A stretch of 64,000 nt of DNA from an uncultured Pseudomonadota bacterium (lineage in GTDB: Bacteria; Pseudomonadota; Gammaproteobacteria; Steroidobacterales; Steroidobacteraceae). Below, piece by piece: positions 44,392-51,777 of the stretch. Where the stretch lies: contig CAIKMS010000028.1 in the NCBI GenBank assembly GCA_903828595.1, forward strand, positions 1-64,000. The letters are read 5' to 3'. Under the pieces are notes generated by a model that searched no databases, was not told the DNA's origin, and saw only the letters and a program-made list of their open reading frames with translations. The position numbers were made by a program, and so were the translations under genes. How positions within the stretch are numbered: position 1 is the stretch's first letter; each line of letters begins with the position of its first letter.

Positions 44392-45279
44392 TTAGTTGGC
44401 AAGACCGGTGGTCTTATCCACAACAGCCTTATCGACAGCGCCCGGCGCTGCTCGGCCATCGGTTTCGTGCTGCTTCAAGCGGTCCAGTAGCGCCTGCGGC
44501 GCCAAATAACCGGAGATGTACTCGAACTTATCCGTAAAGATGCTGGGCGTGCCACGCAGCATCAGTTCGTGCGCCAGGTGATAGGTTTTGGCAACCGGAG
44601 TGCTGCACTTGGCGGGAGTAGCCAATGCATCCCCTAATTTCGCGCGGGTAAGAGCTTCCTGACGATTGGCTGAACACCAAACCGCCTCTGCCTTTGACCA
44701 AGAGGCCGTGTTAGGACCCGTGCGCGGAAAAAACAGGTATCGGACACGGATGCCCAGCTTATTGTAATCAGCGATTTGACTGTGCAACTTGCGACAGTAA
44801 GCGCAATCGACGTCGGTAAACACGGTGACCGTGTAGCGTGCATCTTTGGGCCCGAAGGTGATGACCTGATCGTCATTAATAGCCTTTAGTTCTGCCATCG
44901 CCCCAGTGCGTAACGAGGTCAATCGCTGCTCTGTGACGTTCTCACCGCGATCCACATCGTACATATCACCTTGAATGACATAGCGGCCATCGGAACTGGC
45001 ATAGAGCACATCACTGCCGGAGATCACTTCATACAGTCCAGGGATCAGGGCGGGCCTGACATCCTCAATACGCACTTCAAGCTTTTTTGCCAGCAGCTGC
45101 CTCGCATCGGCTTTACCCACGGCAGCCTTGCTATCTGAAACCGCTGAAGGCTGCGGGGTGGCCGTCACGGCGGGTACCGCGAATCCAACCGATAGCACTA
45201 AACAGCCTAAGACAACCGCCAACGCGGATATATACGCCGTGCGGCTGGGCCGCCTCAAAAGGGTCGCAAACGCTGTCAT
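44392..45279 (-). CDS. dsbC: Thiol:disulfide interchange protein DsbC
   Basis: Periplasmic disulfide isomerase that repairs wrong disulfides. The 295-residue precursor has an N-terminal hydrophobic segment (AYISALAVVLGCLVLSVGFAVPAV) as a signal or anchor. It is followed by a dimerisation domain (LEVRIEDVRPALIPGLYEV) and a thioredoxin-like domain. The active site is CAYC in FTDVDCAYCRKLH, and the cis-Pro loop is RGTPSIF. A second cysteine pair (VWCSAN and AKCSTP) matches the structural disulfide of DsbC. The ATG at 45279 is the only sensible start. It is downstream of xerD on the same strand, as in E. coli. Confidence 0.94.
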   Translation of the reverse strand: MTAFATLLRRPSRTAYISALAVVLGCLVLSVGFAVPAVTATPQPSAVSDSKAAVGKADARQLLAKKLEVRIEDVRPALIPGLYEVISGSDVLYASSDGRYVIQGDMYDVDRGENVTEQRLTSLRTGAMAELKAINDDQVITFGPKDARYTVTVFTDVDCAYCRKLHSQIADYNKLGIRVRYLFFPRTGPNTASWSKAEAVWCSANRQEALTRAKLGDALATPAKCSTPVAKTYHLAHELMLRGTPSIFTDKFEYISGYLAPQALLDRLKQHETDGRAAPGAVDKAVVDKTTGLAN

Positions 45280-45315
45280 GAATGATCCTGCTGCCGTAGT
45301 GAAAACCCATAGAGT

Positions 45316-45346
45316 AAAGCCGGCAAGGGATACCCCTACCGGCTTT
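45316..45346 (-). terminator. Two-tier hairpin between xerD and dsbC
   Basis: AAAGCCGG (45316-45323) pairs with CCGGCTTT (45339-45346), with an inner AGGG/CCCT pairing in the loop. On the minus strand it follows the xerD stop and precedes dsbC; only three Ts end the stem. It may end xerD transcripts or shape the dsbC leader. Confidence 0.45.
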
Positions 45347-45381
45347 TGCCATTCTAGCAGCGCTGCGCTCGCAGAACTTGT

Positions 45382-46314
45382 CTAGCCACGCGGATGATGG
45401 GTCGCGTGCAATTCCTTCATGCGCTCACGAGCAACGTGAGTGTAAATCTGGGTGGTCGACAAATCGCTATGGCCTAGCAACATCTGCACCACCCGCAAGT
45501 CCGCGCCGTGATTAAGCAAGTGGGTCGCAAAAGCATGACGCAGCGTGTGTGGCGACAATTCTTTGGCGATCGCTGATTTCTTCGCGTAGCGCTTAATGAT
45601 GTGCCAGAAAGCCTGTCGGGTCATTCGATCACCGCGACGAGTCGGGAATAAATACTCGGTCTGGCGCTCCAGTAGAATCTCGACGCGTGGCCCGCGCACG
45701 AACTCGCTCAACCAACGTACCGACTCCTCGCCTAAGGGAATCAAGCGCTCGCGGTTGCCCTTGCCCAGTACGCGAATAACACCTTGATTAAGGTTAACCT
45801 GTTGATATTTCAGGTTTACCAATTCCGACACACGAAGCCCTGTGGCGTACAGAACTTCCAGCATGCTGCGGTCACGATGACCCAGTGGATCAGCGATAGC
45901 CGGTGCACTGAGTAAGGCAATCACCTCTTCCTCAGTCAAAGACTTCGGCAGGCTACGCCCAATTTTAGGCATCGCAATTTGTGCGGTCGGATCGTCTTTA
46001 ACGACCCCTTCGCGCAGCAAAAAGCGGAAGAAACGCCGAAAACTCGACAACTGCCTGGCGGTAGAGCGCGGACGGGCGCCGGTCTCAACGCGCCAAGCGA
46101 TGAAAGACAATAGCTCAGCCCGCGTCGTGTTGTTGATCAGTGTGCCCCGATCGGCAAGCCACCGTGCCAGAGCCGTCAGGTCAGCCCGATAGGCGGCCAG
46201 GGTGTTTTGTGACAACCCTCGCTCCATCCATACCGCATCTAAAAACTGCTTGATCGCCGGTTCGGGATCGTTCGTCGATCCGAGGCGTCCAGCGCTGCTT
46301 ACCTTGGCGTGCAT
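45382..46314 (-). CDS. xerD: Tyrosine recombinase XerD
   Basis: Site-specific recombinase that resolves chromosome dimers at dif together with XerC. The catalytic residues are all visible: Arg in ATGLRVSELV, Lys in LGKGNRERLIPLG, His-x-x-Arg in LSPHTLRHAFATHLL, His in LLGHSDLSTTQ and the nucleophile Tyr in IYTHV. The N-terminal core-binding SAM-like domain has RGLSQNTLAAYRADL. The ATG at 46314 has CAGGAG upstream and gives 310 residues; the frame extends to 46392 but without family similarity. xerD followed by dsbC is a conserved order. No dif site was found in the window. Confidence 0.95.
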   Translation of the reverse strand: MHAKVSSAGRLGSTNDPEPAIKQFLDAVWMERGLSQNTLAAYRADLTALARWLADRGTLINNTTRAELLSFIAWRVETGARPRSTARQLSSFRRFFRFLLREGVVKDDPTAQIAMPKIGRSLPKSLTEEEVIALLSAPAIADPLGHRDRSMLEVLYATGLRVSELVNLKYQQVNLNQGVIRVLGKGNRERLIPLGEESVRWLSEFVRGPRVEILLERQTEYLFPTRRGDRMTRQAFWHIIKRYAKKSAIAKELSPHTLRHAFATHLLNHGADLRVVQMLLGHSDLSTTQIYTHVARERMKELHATHHPRG

Positions 46315-46365
46315 TATGACGTTAACTCCTGCTGTGCCGTTGAACGGCGTCCGATTCAAGTACCT

Positions 46366-46400
46366 GTCATGACTCCAATGAGTCGTGCACAATGCACGAC
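46366..46400. promoter_or_regulatory. Chain of overlapping palindromes upstream of xerD
   Basis: Three inverted repeats overlap in 35 bases: GTCATGAC (46366-46373), GACTC-CAAT-GAGTC (46371-46384) and GTCGTGC-ACAAT-GCACGAC (46382-46400). They share GAC/GTC edges. They lie in the 265-base gap between divergent xerD and the acyltransferase gene, 52-86 bases upstream of the xerD start. An operator for a dimeric regulator is likely; a hairpin role is also possible. The rest of the gap shows no gene. Confidence 0.5.
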
Positions 46401-46579
46401 AGTATTGGGACCTTGATCCTTAAGCTTCGTTCCCTGGTGCGTGAACCCCACGGAATGGTTTACAAGCCTCGTGACTGCAGTATCACCAACTGGTCGAGGA
46501 CGGAACGTGACTGGCCTCACAAGTGTTAAAACAGCGTTTACATAACGAGAACTGAGTCACAACCTAGCGGAGCTTTTGC

Positions 46580-47368
46580 TTGGTGAAACCACTGAAAACC
46601 CTGTTTTTAACGATTTACGGCAGTTACTGCTGGGTGCTTTTCGTCGTTCTTTCGCTGTGCGCCGTAGTCTTCACGCTGCCCGTTCCGAGCCTCCATGGCC
46701 GGCGGCACATCACCCGCGCCATCGCTCGCTGCTTCCTGGCCCTCGCCGGCTTCAGGCTTAAGGTGAACGGCCTTAAAGACTTACCGAATGAAGCCTGCGT
46801 TGTTGTGGCTAACCATGCCAGCTACTTAGATGGCTTGGTATTTCATGCGCTGCTGCCGGTACGATTTGCCTTCATTATCAAAAAAGAAATGGTGACCGTA
46901 CCCTTGGCCGGCTTTCTCTTACGCCGACTGGGTTCTGAATTTGTTGATCGCTTCAATCGGCATCGTGCCGCCAGCGACGTACGCCGCGTGCTGCGCCGCG
47001 CAGCCAGCGGCGAAGCACTGGTTTGCTTCCCTGAAGGCACCTTCAGCAGCACCCCGGGCATCCATAAGTTTCACGCCGGTGCCTTTGTGGCTGCCGCACG
47101 CGCGGGTCTGCCGATCGTGCCAATGACGATTCGTGGCACCCGCGAAATTCTGCCCGACGGACGCCTGCTGCCTTGGCCGGGCAGCATTCAGGTGGATTTA
47201 CTGTGCTGCCTTGCGGCGGCCGAAGCGGATGACCCGCAAGCGCCCATCCGACTGCGCCAGCAGTCCAAACAATTGATCATGTCCAGTTTAGGTGAGCCCG
47301 ATTTGGACACCCTCCCGACAAAGCGCGCTCCCGTTGAGCCCGCGGCTGCCGGAACACCCACCGCTTAG
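46580..47368 (+). CDS. 1-acyl-sn-glycerol-3-phosphate acyltransferase (PlsC family)
   Basis: Membrane-associated acyltransferase that adds the second fatty acid to lysophosphatidic acid or a related acceptor. The 262-residue protein has a hydrophobic N-terminal segment, the catalytic NHxxxxD as NHASYLD, and the acceptor-site motif FPEGTFS. A further motif VPMTIRGTREILP is typical. The start is uncertain: TTG 46580 and GTG 46583 both follow GGAG at 46569-46572. It precedes a leucine-dehydrogenase-like gene by 41 bases and may lead an operon. Confidence 0.9.
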   Translation: MVKPLKTLFLTIYGSYCWVLFVVLSLCAVVFTLPVPSLHGRRHITRAIARCFLALAGFRLKVNGLKDLPNEACVVVANHASYLDGLVFHALLPVRFAFIIKKEMVTVPLAGFLLRRLGSEFVDRFNRHRAASDVRRVLRRAASGEALVCFPEGTFSSTPGIHKFHAGAFVAAARAGLPIVPMTIRGTREILPDGRLLPWPGSIQVDLLCCLAAAEADDPQAPIRLRQQSKQLIMSSLGEPDLDTLPTKRAPVEPAAAGTPTA

Positions 47369-47409
47369 GCTCACAGGACTATGATGGGCAATCGGCCAGC
47401 GGAGTTCTC

Positions 47410-48471
47410 ATGCACCTGTTTCAATCACTGATCAAAACCGGTAACGAACAGATCACCGTGCTCACCGACCGCAACACCGGTCTGCGCGCTTTGGTTTGCA
47501 TCCATGACTCGCGACTAGGCCCTGCGCTTGCACCCGTTCATGTCTGGCCCTACGCCGCCGATGGCGATGCCTGGGCTGACAGCCTGAATCGGGCGCACGG
47601 ACTGAGCCTTAAACTGGCGCTGGCTGGGACTGACCTGGGAGGCGGCGCCATCACGATCGTCGGCGACCCGGAAGAGGCGACCCAGGAAGCCCCGATGCGC
47701 GTCTTGGGCCGGCACATCGACCAACACGACGGCCGGATCATAGTCACCGCGCCGTCGGAGCCCCACGGGACCCTGCTCGGCTGGTTGCGCCGTGAAACCC
47801 CGCACGTGCTGGCACAAAGTGACGATAAAGCCGCGGAATGGACCGCCTTGGGCACATGGCACGGCATCCGCAGCTGCCTGGCAGCGGCGCTCGGTCATCA
47901 GGACTACAGCAAAGCCTCCTACGCGGTACAAGGCGCCGGCCAAGCCGGGCATCGGTTAGTTCGCCTGCTAAGGGCAACCGGTGCACGGGTCTGGGTCAGT
48001 GACTTGAATGACGCCCGAACTGAAGCGTTGGTGGCCGCCACTGGCGCCGAAGCCGTGCCCATGCAACAAATCTACGACTTGCCGGCCACGGTATTTTGTC
48101 CGTGCGCGATGAGCGGCGTACTCAACGAGGATACCCTACCGCGGCTTAAGGCAAAAATTGTTGCCGGTACAGCCAACCAGCCCCTGCAAAGCGAACAATC
48201 TGCCACGCAGCTTGCCAGTCGCGGCATTCTATACGCCCCTGATTTTGCTATAAACTCAGGCGACTTGATTGGCTTAAGTTTGCAGCGTGACGCGAGCCCT
48301 GATCTAAATGTCGAAAAGCAGATTTCACGCATTGCCCAGACGCTCGAGCAGATTTTTACCCGAGCCAGCCAACAGAACATACTTCCCTCGGTAGCCGCCA
48401 CTGCGCTGGCGGCAGAGCGCGTTGCGCGACTGCACGCCGCGGTGCCAGCGGTGGGTCGGCGCCGCCACTGA
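47410..48471 (+). CDS. Leucine-dehydrogenase-like protein lacking catalytic residues
   Basis: The 353-residue protein aligns end to end with bacterial leucine dehydrogenases, and numbering is nearly identical through residue 80. The NAD fold is intact (VQGAGQAGHRLVRLL, GxGxxG). The active site is not: GPALGGTRMW becomes GPALAPVHVW, the essential Lys80 of GGGKTVI is Ala80, and the catalytic Asp in TAEDVGT is missing. The NAGG element in YAPDYVINAGGVI becomes NSGDLI. Lys68 is kept. It is therefore unlikely to deaminate leucine. The ATG at 47410 has GGAG upstream. It lies before thiolase and SDR genes; a regulatory, structural or different enzymatic role is possible. Confidence 0.88.
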   Translation: MHLFQSLIKTGNEQITVLTDRNTGLRALVCIHDSRLGPALAPVHVWPYAADGDAWADSLNRAHGLSLKLALAGTDLGGGAITIVGDPEEATQEAPMRVLGRHIDQHDGRIIVTAPSEPHGTLLGWLRRETPHVLAQSDDKAAEWTALGTWHGIRSCLAAALGHQDYSKASYAVQGAGQAGHRLVRLLRATGARVWVSDLNDARTEALVAATGAEAVPMQQIYDLPATVFCPCAMSGVLNEDTLPRLKAKIVAGTANQPLQSEQSATQLASRGILYAPDFAINSGDLIGLSLQRDASPDLNVEKQISRIAQTLEQIFTRASQQNILPSVAATALAAERVARLHAAVPAVGRRRH

Positions 48472-48568
48472 CGCCTTCCAGAGGGCTTTTGTTTTTGTGC
48501 GAAGCACCATAGGCTAGGCGCTAGCTTCATCAAAAAGCGGCCCATTAAGGCCATTAAGAGGATGTTTC

Positions 48569-49747
48569 ATGAGCCAGAACTCTGTTGTTATTCTCAGTGC
48601 CAAACGCACCCCCATGGGCGCTTTCCAGGGCGTTTTTTCGCCCACCACCGCGCCCCAGTTGGGTGCCGCTGCTATCAGTGCGGCGCTACAGGCGGCGAAG
48701 CTTTCACCTGAACAAGTCCAGGAAGTCATTATGGGCTGCGTGCTAGCGGCAGGCCTGGGTCAGGCTCCGGCACGCCAAGCGGCTTTGGGCGGCGGCCTGC
48801 TACAGAGCACGCCGACCACCACTATCAACAAGATGTGTGGATCGGGCATGAAGGCCGTGATGATGGCCGCTGACCTGCTGCGCTCCGGCGAGGCCGAACT
48901 CGCGATTGCCGGTGGCCTTGAGTCGATGACGAACTCGCCCTACCTGCTGCCTAAGGCGCGTGGTGGCTACCGCATGGGCCACGGTGAGGTCTTAGACCAC
49001 ATGTTCTACGACGGCTTGCAAAGCCCGTGGGATGGTCAGTTGATGGGATGCTTTGCGGAAAACACGGCGCAAAAATACGGTTTCACGCGCGAGCATCAAG
49101 ATGCGTTCGCGACCCAATCCGTGCAGCGTAGTTTGGATGCCATCGCTCGCGATGCCTTTAGCGCGGAAATCACTCCTGTGACGGTCAAAGGCCGCAAGGG
49201 TGAAACACTGGTTGATAAAGACGAGACCCCCTTTCATTGTGACATTGCCAAAATTGGCAGCCTGCGCCCTGCTTTTCGTAAAGACGGCACGGTCACCGCG
49301 GCAAGCTCTTCGTCGATTGCCGATGGTGCGGCCGCCTTGGTGCTGGCTAATGCCGCCACGGCCGCGGCTCACGGCCTGACGGTACAAGCTCGTCTGATAG
49401 CCTACGCAAGCCACGCACACGAACCCGAGTGGTTCACCACCGCACCGGTAGGCGCGATCAAAAAGGTGCTTACGCGCGCTGGCTGGAGCGTGGCCGACGT
49501 AGACCTGTTCGAAATCAACGAAGCCTTCGCGGCGGTCACGATGGCGGCCATTGCCGATTGCGGCTTGGACCCCGCCAAAGTCAACGTTAACGGCGGTGCC
49601 TGTGCGCTGGGCCACCCGATCGGTGCGACCGGCGCGCGTATCATCACCACCCTAATCCATGCCCTGCAGGCACGAGGCGGCGGTCGAGGCGTAGCCAGTC
49701 TGTGCATCGGCGGCGGCGAAGCCACCGCGATAGCGATCGAAGTCTAA
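48569..49747 (+). CDS. Acetyl-CoA C-acyltransferase (thiolase)
   Basis: Makes or breaks acetoacetyl-CoA or longer 3-ketoacyl-CoA. The 392-residue protein has the nucleophile cysteine C90 in NKMCGSGMKAVM, the His in NVNGGACALGHPIGATGAR, and the second cysteine C379 in LCIGGGEA. Size and pattern match acetoacetyl-CoA thiolases (AtoB/PhaA type). The ATG at 48569 has AGAGG upstream. It lies 97 bases after the dehydrogenase-like gene and ends at a strong hairpin. Confidence 0.95.
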   Translation: MSQNSVVILSAKRTPMGAFQGVFSPTTAPQLGAAAISAALQAAKLSPEQVQEVIMGCVLAAGLGQAPARQAALGGGLLQSTPTTTINKMCGSGMKAVMMAADLLRSGEAELAIAGGLESMTNSPYLLPKARGGYRMGHGEVLDHMFYDGLQSPWDGQLMGCFAENTAQKYGFTREHQDAFATQSVQRSLDAIARDAFSAEITPVTVKGRKGETLVDKDETPFHCDIAKIGSLRPAFRKDGTVTAASSSSIADGAAALVLANAATAAAHGLTVQARLIAYASHAHEPEWFTTAPVGAIKKVLTRAGWSVADVDLFEINEAFAAVTMAAIADCGLDPAKVNVNGGACALGHPIGATGARIITTLIHALQARGGGRGVASLCIGGGEATAIAIEV

Positions 49748-49760
49748 AGCCGTAAACCCC

Positions 49761-49787
49761 GACCCGCCGCCGTCGCGGCGGCGGGTC
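49761..49787 (+). terminator. 12-bp hairpin after thiolase
   Basis: GACCCGCCGCCG (49761-49772) pairs exactly with CGGCGGCGGGTC (49776-49787) across TCG, 13 bases after the thiolase stop. No T-run follows. The remaining 209 bases up to the SDR gene hold further short inverted repeats (for example CAGCGC/GCGCTG around 49870-49890) but no gene I can support. Confidence 0.55.
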
Positions 49788-49996
49788 ATCGCGCGCGGTT
49801 TGGGCTACACCCACCCGTAAGCTGGGTTCTGTTGTTGCGATGCAAAATTCGCTACCATGCAGCGCTCGCCCGAGAACAGCCTGCGCTGTAACGGGGTGAT
49901 GACGGGCAACGCCAGCCTCCCGGTGCATCCCACCGTGGAGCCCCCCGTACGCCCGTTAGGCGTGCCAACCATGCACAAAGGTAGCTGCGACACATC

Positions 49997-50758
49997 ATGC
50001 ATATCCAAGGCAAAACTATTGTTATTACCGGTGCAGGCCGCGGACTGGGCCGCGCCACCGCGCTGGCCTTTGCAGGCCGTGGCGGACACATCGCCGCGCT
50101 AGATCTCAACACCGACGACCTGGCAGAGACGCAGCGTTTGTGCGCGGCACTGGGTGTCACCGCACGTACCTATCGTTGCAACGTCAGTCTGGAAGCCGAG
50201 GTCGAAGCCACGTTCTCAGCCATCGTCAACGACTTTGGATCCGTGGACGTACTGGTCAACAATGCCGGCATCGTTAAAGACGGGCTGCTCATCAAAGCCA
50301 AAGACGGCGAAATCGTTGGCAAAATGAGCCTAGACCAGTGGAATGCGGTGATCAATGTGAACCTGACGGGCGTGTTTTTATGCGCGCGCGAAGCCGCCGA
50401 ACGAATGATCCGTGCCGGCAAGGGCGGCGTGATCATCAATATTTCGTCAATTTCCCGCCACGGCAACATGGGACAGACGAATTACTCGGCGGCCAAATCC
50501 GGCGTCGAATCTATGACGGTGGTATGGGCCAAAGAATTATCGCGCTACGGGATACGGACAGGGGCGATTGCTCCAGGGTTCTGTGCAACCGATATTTTGG
50601 CCTCAATGAGTCCAGAAACACTCGCCAAAGTGACCGCGCCTGTGCCGCTCAAGAGACTCGGACAGCCTGAAGAAATTGCCCACACCGCGCTTTATATCGC
50701 CGAAAATGATTACTTCAATGGTCGGTGCATCGACATCGATGGTGGCTTGCGCCTCTAA
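49997..50758 (+). CDS. SDR-family oxidoreductase (FabG-like)
   Basis: NAD(P)-dependent short-chain dehydrogenase of 253 residues. The cofactor motif is TGAGRGLG, the structural NNAG is in VLVNNAGIVKDG, and the catalytic Ser, Tyr and Lys are in INISSISRHGN and YSAAKSG. The C-terminal DYFNGRCIDIDGGLRL is typical of 3-ketoacyl reductases or 3-hydroxyacyl dehydrogenases. Substrate is not determined; position beside thiolase suggests acyl-CoA substrates. The ribosome site of the ATG at 49997 is weak (AAAGG 15 bases upstream). Confidence 0.92.
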   Translation: MHIQGKTIVITGAGRGLGRATALAFAGRGGHIAALDLNTDDLAETQRLCAALGVTARTYRCNVSLEAEVEATFSAIVNDFGSVDVLVNNAGIVKDGLLIKAKDGEIVGKMSLDQWNAVINVNLTGVFLCAREAAERMIRAGKGGVIINISSISRHGNMGQTNYSAAKSGVESMTVVWAKELSRYGIRTGAIAPGFCATDILASMSPETLAKVTAPVPLKRLGQPEEIAHTALYIAENDYFNGRCIDIDGGLRL

Positions 50759-50800
50759 GCGTCATGCTTAAGTAACTCTGGTTTACGAAGGAAGGTAAAA

Positions 50801-51568
50801 ATGGACATCAGTAATTCCTTGGCTTTCATTACCGGTGGCGCCTCCGGTTTAGGCCTGGCCACGGCACAAGCCGTAATCGCTGCTGGCGGCCGGGTCGTGC
50901 TGGTAGACGTTCAGGCAGAGCTTGGCCAACAAGCCGCCTCAAGCTTAGGTGATCGCGCTAAATTTATTCAGGCTGACATTACCGACGAGGCGCAGGTTGA
51001 CGCGGCTGTGGCCGACGCGGTCAGCTTTTTAGGTGGCCTGAATTTTGTGGTGAACTGCGCCGGTGTTGTCGCGCCGGGCCGTGCTGTCGGTCGCGAGGGT
51101 GCGCTTGCCGGCTCCAAGTTTAGCCGTGTCATTGCGATCAACCTGATCGGCACTTTTTTCGTCAACAAAGCCACCGCTAACGTCATGCAACACTCGCCGG
51201 CTAATGCCGACGGTGAGCGTGGAGTGATCATTCAAACCGCCTCGGTCGCGGCATTTGATGGTCAGATTGGTCAGCCCGCCTACGCCGCCAGCAAGGCCGG
51301 TGTAGTTGGTATGACCCTGCCTCTGGCACGAGAATTCGCGCGTTTTGGTGTGCGAGTGGTGACGGTAGCGCCCGGCCTGTTTGAAACGCCGATGATGGCC
51401 TCGCTACCACCTGAAGCCCAGCAATCGCTGGCTGCACAGGTTCCCTTCCCTTCACGCTTAGGCCGCCCTGCCGAATACGCACAACTCGCGGTCGGTATTT
51501 TTGGCAACCCGATGCTAAACGGAGAAACCATTCGTCTGGATGGAGCCATCCGTCTGGAACCTAAGTAA
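50801..51568 (+). CDS. 3-hydroxyacyl-CoA dehydrogenase, SDR type (HSD17B10-like)
   Basis: The 255-residue SDR closely resembles type 10 17-beta-hydroxysteroid dehydrogenase / short-chain 3-hydroxyacyl-CoA dehydrogenase. Evidence includes FITGGASGLGLAT, NCAGVVAPG, the inserted HSP-ANADGERGVIIQTASVAAFDGQIGQ block, the active-site YAASK and the ending NGETIRLDGAIRLEPK. In this family 2-methyl-3-hydroxybutyryl-CoA from isoleucine is a known substrate. The ATG at 50801 has GGAAGG upstream. It follows the other SDR by 42 bases and ends at a true intrinsic terminator. Confidence 0.94.
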   Translation: MDISNSLAFITGGASGLGLATAQAVIAAGGRVVLVDVQAELGQQAASSLGDRAKFIQADITDEAQVDAAVADAVSFLGGLNFVVNCAGVVAPGRAVGREGALAGSKFSRVIAINLIGTFFVNKATANVMQHSPANADGERGVIIQTASVAAFDGQIGQPAYAASKAGVVGMTLPLAREFARFGVRVVTVAPGLFETPMMASLPPEAQQSLAAQVPFPSRLGRPAEYAQLAVGIFGNPMLNGETIRLDGAIRLEPK

Positions 51569-51607
51569 CCTGCCCTACAAGCCCATTAACCGGCTGCAGC
51601 TGAAATC

Positions 51608-51638
51608 AAGGGTCTGCCCCAAAGGCAGGCCCTTTTTT
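51608..51638 (+). terminator. Intrinsic terminator after the SDR operon
   Basis: An 11-bp stem with one G-U pair (51608-51618 with 51624-51634, loop CCAAA) is followed by six Ts at 51633-51638. It is the clearest classical rho-independent terminator in the window, 40 bases after the SDR stop. Confidence 0.9.
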
Positions 51639-51731
51639 GTGATGCGACCGCAATTTAGGCCCGCATCAGACCCAGGCTAACCGCTCAGACGCTCGAACTG
51701 CCCCAGACGCGGTGCCGAACGCTCGGGTTCG

Positions 51732-51740
51732 TGCTAGATT
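51732..51740 (+). promoter_or_regulatory. Candidate extended -10 for the ETF-QO gene
   Basis: TGCTAGATT at 51732-51740 fits the extended -10 form and would start transcription about 31 bases before the ATG at 51778. No good -35 box is visible. It follows the terminator of the previous operon, where a new promoter is expected. Confidence 0.35.
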
Positions 51741-51777
51741 TCCGCCCGGTTTTTTGAACTTCCAACGGATGGTAGCT

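Noticed and set aside
49805-49840. GTAAGCTGGGTTCTGTTG at 49817-49834 resembles the complement of the 3' end of RNase P RNA.
   Set aside because: The match is short, the rest of rnpB (such as the GAGGAAAGTCCGGGCTCC block and the GGGTAGGCTGCTTGAGC region) is absent, and a full-length RNA would overlap the SDR gene.
49857-50102. 81-codon plus-strand frame overlapping the start of the SDR gene
   Set aside because: Different frame from the SDR gene, no ribosome site and no recognisable domain; the SDR start explains the region.
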